Below are positions 35,744 through 46,566 of a stretch of DNA of 64,000 nucleotides, piece after piece. The number at the start of each line of letters is the position of its first letter. Position 1 is the stretch's first letter. Under the pieces are notes generated by a model. It saw only the letters and a list, made by a program, of their open reading frames with translations, searched no databases and had not been told where the DNA came from. This DNA comes from Diatrype stigma. Its lineage: Eukaryota; Ascomycota; Sordariomycetes; Xylariales; Diatrypaceae. A program made the translations under genes and the position numbers. Location: positions 434,001 to 498,000 of the forward strand of contig JAKJXP020000002.1 in the NCBI GenBank assembly GCA_022225965.2. The letters run 5' to 3'.

Positions 35744-36412
35744 TTAGCGCGACGAATTTTAGCACAGAGGGCTTTTTTCATTTGCTTTGGTGCTCGGATG
35801 ATGGGTAGAACGGCTGCTGGGTTGGGGGTTGGGGGTTGGGGGAGGGAAAGGGACAGGATAATCCGCAAGCTTCTGGAAGCTATGGGTGGAGGAAATGGCT
35901 CGTATGTGGCCGTCGAAGTCTCTCTACTAGGTGGCATATAGCTAAGATCCTGGTGATGGCTATAACGCCCTAGTAGATTGCCCCCTGACAGGTTCAGAGG
36001 GCAGGAATATCAGCACTTGTTCCAATTTGCTCAACTACAGAATCTTGATTGGGACACCTGGTATGGTGAATGGCTATGGGGATATGGACATATATGCTGT
36101 AGGTAGTGGGTTGCTGTTATTAGATTCACGATTTATCTGACTCAACAAACACCCATTATTAATGTTGAGGTTGTGCCTTCCGTTCAGGACTATTTGTATA
36201 GCTGCATGTGTGGAACACATGAATGAATTCCACCAAAGACCTCCTAGCTAAAGTTTATGTGTAAATGTATATAAATCATACACATGACCCGGCTCCTTCC
36301 GTTGGCGACTCCGTGTAGGTGAAGACATCAGGTAGGTACCTACCAAGTAGGCAGCAAGTTCTACCGTGAACTATTCTCGCCCTTAGGTATTTTAACCTAG
36401 CTCACGGTCCTT
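35744..36412. other. Intergenic region with a G-rich tract
   Basis: No gene recognised. A plus-strand guanine-rich tract lies at 35819-35852, and a GTAGGTACCTACC repeat at 36329-36352. Confidence 0.55.
35819..35852 (+). repeat. Guanine-rich tract with G-quadruplex pattern
   Basis: Consecutive runs GGG, GGGGG, GGGGG, GGGGG, GGG and GGG are separated by TT, TT, TT, A and AAA. It fulfils the usual G-quadruplex pattern and lies about 75 bases after the stop of the 2EXR gene. Confidence 0.7.
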
Positions 36413-38362
36413 ATGTCAGACCCGACACGTCACACCAGTTACAGTCAAAATGTGTCAACACTCAAACACACCATGCGCCTCCTTCATGCCAAGAGTAAGC
36501 GCCTGCACGAGTTCTTCGACAGAGACATCCCCCCCTTCGCCATCTTGTCGCACGTATGGGGCACTGAGGAGGTGACGTACGAAGACGTGAAGCGCCGCTG
36601 GCCCTGGTACAAACGGAAGGCCGGATACCGTAAGATCAAGGGGTGCTGCCGGCAGGCCCTGGACGACGAAATCGAGTACGTCTGGATCGACAGCTGCTGC
36701 ATCGATCGGTCCAGCAGTGCCGAGCTCTCCGAGGCCATCAATTCCATGTTCGTGTGGTACCGCGAGTCGATCGTTTGCTATGCCTACCTGGCTGATGTGC
36801 CCGACCGGGATGACGTCTTCGGCGAGGGCTCGGCGTTCCGCCGCAGCCAGTGGTTCCAGCGCGGTTGGACCCTCCAAGAACTCCTCGCCCCGGGCTTAGT
36901 CTGGTTCTTCGATCGGAAGTGGCGTCCGCTCGGCACCAAGGCCGCCCTGTGGTCTGTTATCCAGGACGCGACCGGCATCGGCCAGGAGTACCTGGGCGGT
37001 ACCAACCTCGACCGGGCCAGCATCGCGCAGCGCATGTCCTGGGCCGCGAAGCGTGAGACGACCAGAAAGGAGGACAAGGCGTACTGCTTGTTGGGCATCT
37101 TCGGGGTGCACATGCCCATGCTGTACGGAGAGGGCGATCGGGCGTTCATACGGCTCCAAGAGGAGATTATCAAGAGCTCGGGCGACCACTCCATATTAGC
37201 ATGGGGATATAATATGCCCGTCGTCGATTATCCCAGCGGGGGGATACTAGCGCATTCGCCGTTCGACTTCTTGCATTGCGGGAACGTGATTGCGGACCGG
37301 TGGCCGGGGAACCTGAGATCGTCCCACTTCGTCGCGACCAACATGGGGCTCCGGATCGAGCTCCCCGTCGGCGTCGAGGACTTCACCGAGACGCAACTCG
37401 CCGTGCTCAACTGCACGACCGAGAAGCACTACATCGCGCTGCCCCTGACCGGGGTGGAGGGCACCGAGGACAAGTTCGAGCGGCTGCACTTCTGCCAGCC
37501 GACGCTGGTGGCGCCGCGGACGGTCGGCGGCCTGTCGCTGAAGGAGTTCTACCTGCAGGAGCCGGTCGCGCCCATGTGGAAGAAGAACGTCTACCTCGTC
37601 TGCACGCTCGTGCTGCACCAGCTCGGCTTCTGCCTCAAGACCGCCTACCCGCCGCACGCCATCTCCAAGATCACCCTGCGGGGCGGGCCGGGCGGCAAGG
37701 GCGACATGATCGAGTACATCTGGATCTACCAGGGCGCGCGCGCCATGCTGGAGATCCAGGCCCCCGGCGGCGACCTGTTCACCATCGGCGTCCAGGAGAC
37801 CGACGCCGACCCGCCGGGCCTGGAGTACAAGATGGCGCCGTCGACCCTGGCGGACCTGATAAACGTCAGCAGCTCCCTTACCAAGAGCGCGCTGTCAGTC
37901 CCAGCGCCGCCTCCACAACCAGCAGCAGCAGCATCATCATCATCTTCCGCCGCCATGCCTAGGGCCTTCCCGCACTCGCTTGGACGGGAAGCGGCGCGGT
38001 GGGCCAAGACCCTGACCCTGGACGGGCTGGAGGTCGGCGCGCGCGTGACAGAGGAAACGAGCGTCTACGGCGCATCGGCGACGTTGGTGCTGGAGATGGT
38101 AGCGAAGAGGCCGACTGCAGGAGGAGGAGGGGCAGGAGGACCAGGAGGCCTCGTTGTGGTGGAGACCTCTGCCGACGACACGGCGGCGAGCGCGTCGAGC
38201 GACGCCACCCATGTGAGCTTCACCCTGGAAGATGAGGCTGCTGTCCCGGTGGGCGAGGAAGAAGGGGAGTCGCCGTACGGAGTCGACCCGTCGTTCCAGC
38301 TTCAGCAGGATCAGGACGAGGAACTCAGTCCGGCGAACACGCGGGACCAGCAGGAAGATTAA
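36413..38362 (+). CDS. HET domain (heterokaryon incompatibility) protein
   Basis: Single-exon gene of 649 codons. The HET domain spans about residues 42-190: FAILSHVWGTEEVTYEDV, CCRQALDDEIEYVWIDSCCIDRSSSAELSEAINSM split over its core, then QWFQRGWTLQELLAP. HET domains trigger cell death after non-self recognition in filamentous fungi. The block after it (KEDKAYCLLGIFGVHMPMLYGEG) is the usual linker of HET-D/HET-E-like proteins, but no NACHT or WD40 repeats follow. Instead there is a ~350-residue C-terminal part of unknown fold that ends in a poly-Gly/Ala and acidic tail. Many relatives begin at MRLLHA, here residue 21 (36473), so that ATG is a credible alternative start. Low-complexity Ser/Ala stretches around residue 510 suggest a flexible linker. 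Confidence 0.93.
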   Translation: MSDPTRHTSYSQNVSTLKHTMRLLHAKSKRLHEFFDRDIPPFAILSHVWGTEEVTYEDVKRRWPWYKRKAGYRKIKGCCRQALDDEIEYVWIDSCCIDRSSSAELSEAINSMFVWYRESIVCYAYLADVPDRDDVFGEGSAFRRSQWFQRGWTLQELLAPGLVWFFDRKWRPLGTKAALWSVIQDATGIGQEYLGGTNLDRASIAQRMSWAAKRETTRKEDKAYCLLGIFGVHMPMLYGEGDRAFIRLQEEIIKSSGDHSILAWGYNMPVVDYPSGGILAHSPFDFLHCGNVIADRWPGNLRSSHFVATNMGLRIELPVGVEDFTETQLAVLNCTTEKHYIALPLTGVEGTEDKFERLHFCQPTLVAPRTVGGLSLKEFYLQEPVAPMWKKNVYLVCTLVLHQLGFCLKTAYPPHAISKITLRGGPGGKGDMIEYIWIYQGARAMLEIQAPGGDLFTIGVQETDADPPGLEYKMAPSTLADLINVSSSLTKSALSVPAPPPQPAAAASSSSSAAMPRAFPHSLGREAARWAKTLTLDGLEVGARVTEETSVYGASATLVLEMVAKRPTAGGGGAGGPGGLVVVETSADDTAASASSDATHVSFTLEDEAAVPVGEEEGESPYGVDPSFQLQQDQDEELSPANTRDQQED

Positions 38363-38674
38363 GTTGGTTGGTATTGATTACACCCCCTGTTTGTGTGGCA
38401 TTGCAACCTATAGGGGTGGTATGTGTGTAATTATAGTTATACATTATTAGGCTAGATTATATATATATATATATATATATATACTGTTATCGCCTCACGA
38501 TCGGCTATGTATTGTATTACCCCTTTTCCATACACGTCATGGGAATGCGGAGTGGATCAGCAAACGGCCGACCAATCCACAGTGTTTTATGAACAGAACT
38601 CATATGTGGAATGATACAGCATTTGCTTCTTTGAGAAAGTTGCCAACCCTAGCTTCTGCGGATACTACCTTGTC
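38363..38674. other. Intergenic spacer with a TA microsatellite
   Basis: Short spacer between convergent genes; (TA)13 at 38458-38483, nothing else seen. Confidence 0.7.
38458..38483. repeat. (TA)n microsatellite
   Basis: Thirteen uninterrupted TA units in the spacer between the HET and hydrolase genes. Confidence 0.95.
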
Positions 38675-39908
38675 TCAGATAGCGTCTTCAAGAAAGGTGC
38701 ATGCATCGCTGACATCCGCCTCGGCTTGCTGGGTCAAGCCCAATACGGAATGGGTTAGGAAGATGTCATGTGGTGCAAGCTGCGACTCGTGAAACCTGAC
38801 CCGGTTGCCCTTTACATCAGCCATTTCCCGTGCGAAGAGCTTGATCTTGTCATAGAACGCCTCGCGTGTCCCCGCCTGGATGAAAAGTGGTGTTGTGGTG
38901 CTGAAGGGGTGGTGCAATGGTGAGATGAATGCTTGAACATCCCGGGGAAGATCGCCCTCCGGCATGTATGCGTTCGCCCCCCATTCTAGAAGGGATCCTA
39001 CTAGGATGTCGACATCTGAGTTAGGTGAAGTCGTATAATCTTGCTTGGCATTGCGCGGTACGTGAACCCATGGAGACCAGAGCATAGCGCCACCTATTGC
39101 GTGATTAGAAGCCAATTTTCCACGATATGAGTGCGGTTATAGGGAATATTGGGTAACTATATCAGAAGCAAGGATCCCAACTTGCATATCATATCCTCAA
39201 CATACCTGGTAAAGGGAGCTGTGTCTGAGACATCTCTAAGTATCTTAGCAAACCGAGGACAAGGTTGCCCCCAGACGAATCTCCAGAGAGGATGATATCG
39301 TCTGCGCGAACGCCTAGACTCAACACATAATGATATGCCGTGAGCGCATCTTGAAGCGCAGCAGGGAAATGGGTAGCAGCACCGGCCAACCGGCATTGGA
39401 CGTAGAGAGTGTGGGTTGCTTGGAAATGGCGCGTAAGAGTCTCAGCTACACCCTGGCCCGCCTGCTCCGGATCCCAACCGAGGACGAAGGCACCGCCAGC
39501 GAACTGGAGGACAATTTTCTGGCGACCTGACTCTCCCTTCTGCACCGCACTCGGGTGCCATATTGCTCCCACCGGAGCAGGCCTGATGATACTTGTTGCA
39601 GCCAGGACGCCGCAGAAATAGTCCGCGTCGGGCGGCTGCATCAGCACGAATCGTTCTTTGGACTTCCCCGGCTCGAGCTGCCGTGGGCGCTGAGAACGGG
39701 TCGCTGTCGCAAAGGAGAAAAATGCGCGAAACCATGCAGTTGCTAGAGACGTCTTGAAGCTCCACTCCGGTACGGGGCGGAGAGACCGGGATGCATAGCG
39801 GAGGGAAAGTAATGTCAGGTAGACCGGGGTCTTCACCAAGACCAGGAGGATATAAATCCCCTTGAAGGGCTGTGAAGCAGATAGAGGAGTCATTGCGTGG
39901 TGTGTCAT
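38675..39908 (-). CDS. Alpha/beta-hydrolase of the HSL/esterase type, membrane-anchored
   Basis: Exon 1 (39206-39908) and exon 2 (38675-39093) flank a 112-base intron (donor GTATGT, acceptor ATAG); the product is 373 residues. An N-terminal hydrophobic segment (IYILLVLVKTPVYLTLLSL, residues ~18-36) suggests a membrane anchor. The nucleophile elbow is GDSSGGN with serine near residue 211. The acid and base probably come from AGTREAFYD and the late histidine in LAPHDIFLTH. The classical oxyanion motif HGGG is replaced by QFAGGAF (residues ~135-141). Fungal relatives act as carboxylesterases or steroid/secondary-metabolite acyl hydrolases; the substrate cannot be told from sequence. It runs toward the HET gene, 312 bases away tail to tail. 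Confidence 0.88.
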
Positions 39909-40569
39909 TAGATGTAGATTGAAGTCGGAGATTGTGCCAAGGTCGTTGTCTCTTTATTTGGGTGGTGGGGGAGGGGGGGTTGCCAACCAAAAAATTACAA
40001 CAAATCAGAAGATCAAGGATACAGAGAATTAAGCAATAAGAAAGATCGGGCGAAGGTTTGAAATACATCCGTAGATTGAATCGCGTCGATCATGCCTTAT
40101 TTTTTAGGTTATGCATGTTTACGTGGGCGGCGCAGCTGGTGTTGGAATAGGGGTTAACTATCACGCCCCACACATATTGTGTACATATACCAGTGTGATC
40201 TCCCAACCCTCAGGCTGGACACTCGGTATACAATCTAACAGGTGTTCATCCTATACACTTGGTAGCAGGCGCACGTTTCATTCAAATATGATTTAAGTCC
40301 TTGAGCACTGACCCCTCATATTTGCCCCCCTTTCTTTCTTTTATTTCGTATGGCCCTGACTAGGTATTGACGGCGTCTAGTCGCATTCGTGTACATGCAG
40401 TATTGCATTGTAAGCTGGATCAAGGAGCATGCCTACTAACACGTACCGCTGATGAATATTCTGTCGATTCCCTTCGACGGCGCCGCACGAGAGACCTCGC
40501 TACGCTCCTTGAGACCATATAAAATGATAATCGGATTCATTCTCTATGTTCCAAACCAGTATAGCTTTG
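39909..40569. other. Intergenic region
   Basis: No gene recognised. It begins with the leader of the hydrolase gene, including a G-rich stretch (about 39960-39980). Confidence 0.6.
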
Positions 40570-42395
40570 TCAAAAGGGGCTTTGAGAGATTAGACATTGG
40601 TGGCATCCTTCGAGCGGCTTCACAACCTTCCGCAGCATCTCCTGTCTCCAGCGGCTCGGTCGTGTAGCCACGAGACACCATTTGACTGCGGATGCATAAT
40701 CCGGACCCGCCTCTCCCTCTACGTCTTGTAGCCAGTCCAAGGCCGCCGTCACGTCGAGCGCGAACTTGACTTTGTCATCGTCTATATGTGGTAACCCCTT
40801 TCGGCACGGTTGGTCTTCCAAGAGCTTCCCAAAGCAGAGCTCCAAGAGCACAATTCCCAGCTGTCGCAGTGACTTAGTAATGTCCTCGTCAGATTGCGAT
40901 TGCCCGTCCTTTACCGCCAGGTTGCGGTCTAGGTGAGGCCGGTCCAGCATGTACGTCGCTGGCTCTTTGGGGCTCTTCATGAAAATGATATCGGACTTGG
41001 CCCAGGAAATAGTAAGCCAGGGGGTATTCAGCAGCTGGAGGAAGGAGGATGATAGGATGAAGGAAAGCGCTAAGCGCTGTCGGCGATTAGGTGGTTTTGA
41101 GACTTGTCCTTGGAGGATTTGCTCCAGCGTAACCGAGTCGAAGGTTTTGGGATTTTGGTGGGATACTCTGTAGACGTAGTATCGACAATCGTCATGAGGA
41201 AGGTAACCGTAACACGTGGCTCTACTCTCGTCCAGGGAAACGCAAAGGCTTGTAATCAGCTCGGTAGTTGGTGCTGGAAGTGCTATTGTGCTTGTATCAA
41301 GGGTTACTGATGCGGCTGGCCTGGCTAAAAATTAAATTATGCTCTTATAGTTATGATATTCATAGCTTACTTATTTGCTCTCGGGTTGCTGGACTTCATC
41401 GCAGACTTTCTTGGAGCTTTTGTCAAATGGGAGGGCTGATGAAAACCCGTTGCCGGGAACGCAACGTTCTTTCCCTTGCTCTTAACCGGTGGTGAAGCTA
41501 GGTCGCCATCTTCTGATATTTTGGTTTCTTGTAACCTCCACTGCGAACCCTCTGGCTTGGCGAATAAGAGATTGAACTCGGAAATCTTAGTATCTCGATG
41601 TTCAAGCAGTAATCTTGTTGAATGTTGACCTGGACAGGAGCATCGCCACGCAGCAGCAAGGGCTTCGAAAAGTTTGTTGGCGTTGATCCAAAAGTTACAT
41701 ATAGCAGAGTCGATTGCGGATGTTACTGCATTGGCTTGTCTGTCCTGTATCAGCTGTGCTTCCTTATCACTGATCCCTAAAAGCTGCTCTAGTCCTTTGT
41801 TCCAATCGTCAAGTTCCTTGAAGAGCTTGTTTCTGGCAGTTTCCCCATTACTGAACTTGATCTTGTACGCTTGGTATTCGATTCCAGTCTTCGTCATGAT
41901 ATTGTTTAATCGTTCCTTGGCTGTTGATAGTCTCTACATACTTTTGTAAGATCCCGGGCACCTTCATAAGGGACGCAAACGTACCGGATTTCTTAGACTC
42001 TTCTGTACGGTATCCGAGTCAAGTGCAAGCTCGGAGATCAACTCCTTCATCACGTAGTCAAGGTGTCCCATACAGTCCATATATACATCATGTGAGTCCT
42101 TGAGCCGTGCTTTGAGAAGATCTGAAGTAGCCTTATCCTTCCAGCTCACTCCACCGGGATTAGAGAGCATCTCCGCGATCTTCTCGTCGTCGGCAACGAT
42201 AGGCAAAAGAAGTTGCTTCAAGTTTCCCGTGAATACCAGCCGCTCACGTTCAAGGCGATTCCTGCATTGCCTATGTTTCAACTTGATCTGGTAGAAGAGC
42301 CCAGCACGAGTTGCAACCTCCCGATATCTGTCCAGAGCCTCTAGGGCGACCGGGAAAGCTCCGAGTATTAGGCCAGCGACCTCAATGCCCGACAT
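40570..42395 (-). CDS. DUF7580-like protein with HeLo/NLR-accessory-like N-terminus
   Basis: Three exons (41985-42395, 41371-41933, 40570-41320; donors GTACGT and GTAAGC, acceptors GTAG and CCAG) give 574 residues. The N-terminus MSGIEVAGLILGAFPVALEAL followed by helical heptads resembles the N-terminal modules of fungal NLR and HeLo-type death proteins. The middle is helical with a basic Ser/Lys linker (VKSKGKNVAFPATG). The C-terminal ~250 residues carry RLALSFILSSSFLQLLNTPWL, then SLRQLGIVLLELCFGKLLED and WLQDVEGEAGPDYASAVKWCL, which I recognise as the fungal DUF7580-type block. LGIVLLELCFGK resembles subdomain IX of protein kinases, while no catalytic HRD or DFG is visible, so a degenerate kinase C-lobe is plausible. 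It is divergent from the zinc-finger/BAG gene, with 304 bases between starts. Confidence 0.85.
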
Positions 42396-42699
42396 CTTAC
42401 GGTAATGCGAAACAGTGCGTCATAGGAGAATGATGGAGTTGAAAACATTTGGCCTGCATACTTAGTAGCTGATGAGGGGTTTTTCCCCCATTGCAACGCC
42501 ATGGTCCGTCTTGCTTACAGCGCCACACCCTCATGTGCCAATCAGAAAAGACAGATTCCTATCGGCTCCAGTTCCCCATAAACGCACGCCACACGACCCC
42601 TCACAATTTCTTAAGGTGCAAACTTCGACATTACCCATAGTAAGAGCGCGCTTCGATGGCCATGGGTCAACTGTTCGTCAACTAATATTCTACAGAGTC
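42396..42699. promoter_or_regulatory. Bidirectional promoter region of the DUF7580 and zinc-finger/BAG genes
   Basis: Only 304 bases separate the two divergent starts, so expression of the two genes is probably linked. The frame of the right-hand gene stays open back to an ATG at 42472, which would shrink the gap to 76 bases. Confidence 0.55.
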
Positions 42700-45316
42700 A
42701 TGGCTGCAGACCAGGACTTGGAAATCGACGAGAATATCTCAAGCAAAAGCCACAGTCTAAAGATCGGGCTGCGCAATCTGATATGCCTCCTAGAGGAGAA
42801 AGAGGCTACTAGTGGCGTAGTCGTCTATTCGGTGTCGGTATCGGACGTTCTCGATAGATTTATGCTCTGGTGTGGAAACCTCGGAGCTCTTCACAAGCCA
42901 ACCAAGACGATATCTTTGGACCAGCGGCTGGCAGGCGCCCCGGAGGTGAGGGACCAGATTTTAGTGAACATTGCCGATTTAAATGAAGCTATAGAAGACC
43001 GTGAGTTTAAACATCCCATGTTCTATCCTTCAACTTACAAAGGTGCAGTCTCTGGCATTATATTTGGCGACAGCCCCAATCGTGAAATACCACCTGATGA
43101 TGATGAATCTGATGATCCCGGTAACGACGAGGATGGAGCCGCCCTTCATGACAGAGACAGGCATGGCCTCGATGCTAGCGACGCGCCGATGGATGAGGCC
43201 CATATGAACTTGGAACTGATGGCTGAAGCTATGAAGTCGCTGTTTCGACTCGGTGTCCTGGTGCGGAGATCAGGGCCTCAGGACCGGTTTCAGAGGGCTC
43301 TCCAACAGTCCACATTCGTCTTCCCCGCCACATTTGATACAAACTACGTGGAGCAGAAATATCCGAAGCTTTATAACGTTGAGGACCGGTGGCTATCGAA
43401 GCGATTGGGGTCTGCTAATGCTAAGCGCCGACAGTTTATGAAGTACTGTCGCGAGCACAAAGCTCGCCTGGACGCCTACGATGACGAGACACCAATATTA
43501 CGCGACGGAGCGACTGAGAAGTTATCCAGCAAAGCAACGACCTTCATACATAACGTCGAGCAGCAGTCACCAGAACCCGCGTCTGGCGACGATGATGACG
43601 CCATCTCCATTATGACGGCGACGACCACGTTTAACGCTGCTACAAAGCTCAAATTGCCAAGTCTTGCGGAGCTTTCGTCGGGCGCAGATCATTTCGAATG
43701 CCCTATCTGCTTCACTCTCCAGAGTAGCACCACTGAAAAAGCATGGAAGTTAGTGAACTTCAAGTATCAACATGACATGGGCGATGATTCTCATAAAATG
43801 TCACAGGATTCATGCCTTTCGGGACCTCAAGACATACGTCTGCACAGTCGGAGGTAGAGAGTGCAACTCATTACTTTTCGGCGACCGCAATGCTTGGTTC
43901 GAGCACGAGTTACAGAATCATCGATCACGTTACAACTGCCCCTTTTGTGATCAAAAGGGGTTCCGGTCCAAAGATACTGTCACGACACACATCTCATCTA
44001 CACATGGCGCATTCACCCGAGACCAACTATCCGCACTGGCCGACGCTAGTTGCCTCGTACCAACTCAGTTCAGAGCCCGGGACTGTCCGTTTTGCGATGA
44101 CTGGGCTGCGGTACTGGAGCAGAAGAAAAGTCACAAGGGAAAGGAGGCCGACGATGGTGCAATACAGGACGCCTTCGTGTCAGCGACGAAATTCAAGAGA
44201 CACGTAGGAACCCACCAGGAGCAGATGGCCATTTTTGTTATTCCCAAATCTAGTGACACGGACGCTGACAAAGGCCTTGGAAGCGACAGCGATGCTGTTG
44301 CAAGTGAAGCGAGCTTCCAGAGCAGCCTTCGTGATTTCATCGATGTAACTGAATCGGCATATGAAGCAGAATTTGACTCTCCTTTGGAACCCAACTATAC
44401 TGAGGACCTAGAAAAAAGTAACGCTTACGAAGGTAGTGGCCCAAAGCCTGCGGACACTGTACCACCAAAAGACAGTGGTGAAGATCCCTTCCACTTTTGG
44501 GGGTCGTTTTCATCGTCTAAGACATATGGAGATGGTACAGTTCCCATTGCGAAATATATAGCCCAAATCGCCCGAGATGAAGCCGCCATTCACAGATCCT
44601 CAACGTCTAAAAATCATGAGAAACCAACGAGAGTACCCCCACGGTCTGAGGACGCTTCAGATGTAGACAGCTTGTTCATCAAACACAAAAGTCGGACTTT
44701 AACGATAAACTTCCGGGCCGGCAAAATCGATGATGGGAGTGTACACGTCGGAGATATTCGAAATAAAATAATGCTGGCCCTGGATCCGAGCGAGATAGAT
44801 CACAATTATTTGAAGATGTATTACAAGGGACGCCTTCTAAGAGGGGATAAAAACCCAGCACGGGATTACGGAATCAAGAATAATAGCGAAATACATCTTA
44901 CTATGTCAGGGTCGACAGAGTCAAGCGACGATTCGGATGAATCAACCCGGGAGATCAAAACAGTGAAGCGACCCAAATACCCATCTCCAGAGCCTGAACC
45001 ATCGGAGCCTGCGGAACCACCTGCGATGAAGAAACTCGCAGAAATCGAGAGGGCTTTTGAAGACGAACTTCGACCCATGTGCCGTCAATTCTCTGCGAGC
45101 CCGCCCAGCGACCCCCAAAAGCTTGAAGACGAGCACCGCAGGATCAGCCAGGCAATGACGGACCACATACTGCTCATCAACGAGATTAAGACGGAGGGGT
45201 TCTTTGAAGCGAGGGAGAAAAAGAAACAGTTGATTAATCTCCTCGCCAAAACGTCCATGGCGTGCGATGTTGTACTAGAGAACTCAAACCGGAGGAAAAG
45301 GAACAACGAAATTTGA
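42700..45316 (+). CDS. C2H2 zinc-finger, ubiquitin-like and BAG domain fusion protein
   Basis: Two exons (42700-43748, 43807-45316; 58-base intron, donor GTTAGT, acceptor ACAG) give 852 residues. I start at 42700 (MAADQDLEID) because the open frame upstream to 42472 would leave almost no promoter. Order: a ~330-residue N-terminal helical module with LLEEKEATSGVVVYSVSV and LDRFMLWCGNLGALH; a Cys/His-rich zinc-finger region (about 330-520) beginning HFECPIC, with YNCPFCDQKGF and RDCPFCDDW plus histidine pairs; and a ubiquitin-like fold (about 646-716: LTINFRAGKIDDGSVHVGDI then LKMYYKGRLLRGDKN). The last part is a BAG domain (about 760-845: EIERAFEDELRPMCRQFSAS and later KKKQLINLLAKTSMACD). UBL-BAG proteins bind the ATPase domain of Hsp70 and link it to the proteasome. 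The zinc-finger part resembles a class seen beside fungal NLR genes. Confidence 0.85.
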
Positions 45317-46566
45317 CCATGCCGAGGGACGCCAGTTAGCAGGTCGTGCGTGACGGCAGAGGGTTCGGCGCGGGCCGCCATGCCCTGGTACAGCCCGAGG
45401 CAGTCGACCTGCACCAGCATAAACTCGGTATGCATAAGTAGCGGGTAGAAGAAGATCTGGCCGCCGTCAAGCGCTGCGCGGCGACGGTCGCCGCGCGCTA
45501 CCTACGGCGTCGACTGCGATGTTTGACGTTGCGCTTTTCGACGTAGATGCCACCGCCGTGCCCTGCCCCGGTACACTCTCCGCGGCACTTTGGTCCAGCA
45601 ACAGCAGCTTTAGTGTTGCGTCCGACGTCTGCGCCAATCGTCGAGCGCTTCAGCCCGCGCCTCTGCCACTACTTGGCGACGTCCAAGCCTGATACCTGGT
45701 GGGTACGGCGGGCGACGACTTGGCCCATTTGGCCAGCCCGTCTGGGTGGCCGAACCAGAATAACGCGAAACGAGTGATACTGGAGGAAGCGGCTGCTTGG
45801 GCAGGCCTATCCTCCTGCGTCTGGGAGAGTAGGGGGCCAGGCGGGGGTTCTTGATACCGACTCTATGGGTACAGCTGGGTGTATTGCTGCCTTACAAAAA
45901 CCTAGACGAATGTAGAGAATACCAAAGTTTACATAAGGTATTTCTTACCCGTAAGCTCCTGGCAATTCTATGTATAAGTACTTACTACGAATCAAACCGT
46001 AAAAAATACACGTCGATGACAGCCTTGCGCTCCTCGGTATCTCTTCGCAGCCCCCACTGGCACAAGCATTTCTCTAATAATAAGTTATTTTTAAGACAGG
46101 ATTGCCAAGGTTGCCCTGCATCGAATAACTGCGACTCAGCCACCAGCTTATGTATGCGCGGTGTTTCCAAGGCTTTCAAAGTGTTACATGATTTTTGCAG
46201 CGTAAGGCATCATTGATAGCTATTATCTCGAAACTTCGGGGCGGTTCGTACGCAGTAGCCCCCAACTCTTCGTATTCTGCGCAACCCTACCTCCTATGAG
46301 GGGATCCAACAAGGCTCCATGAGCCTTTTACGTGGAGTTACCCATATTTAAATAGTACCCCTACTCCGCGGAAGGCCAGAGCCTGGATATAGTGAGATAG
46401 AAATTATACTTCATTCTCACCCCTATGACATCCTACCGATCGGTTACCCGTGATATAGAGTGACGCATAAAGTTAAAGTAGTGGATGCTCACTATCAAAT
46501 TTCCTTCGCCTCATTTTTCAGTGCAATTAGCTCAATCGTTATTGGGTTTTCGCCAATACAAAATTC
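45317..46566. other. Intergenic region with a possible gene relic
   Basis: No intact gene. The GC-rich part (about 45340-45560) looks coding on the minus strand; see the separate entry. The rest is AT-richer and without a recognisable frame. Confidence 0.5.
45334..45497 (-). pseudogene. Possible remnant of an unidentified gene
   Basis: On the minus strand a frame reads DRRRAALDGGQIFFYPLLMH and then EFMLVQVDCLGLYQGMAARA and AVTHDLLTGVPRHG before running into the antisense of the BAG exon. Composition and codon use look coding, unlike the surrounding sequence. I do not recognise the family and see no start or upstream continuation. It could be a truncated gene copy or a chance GC-rich frame. 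Confidence 0.3.

Noticed and set aside
37247..37962. Long alternative frames within the HET gene
   Set aside because: Shadows of the HET coding frame with low-complexity Arg/Ala composition.
40949..41495. Plus-strand frames inside the DUF7580-like gene
   Set aside because: The minus-strand exons join into a continuous recognised protein; the plus frames have no motif.
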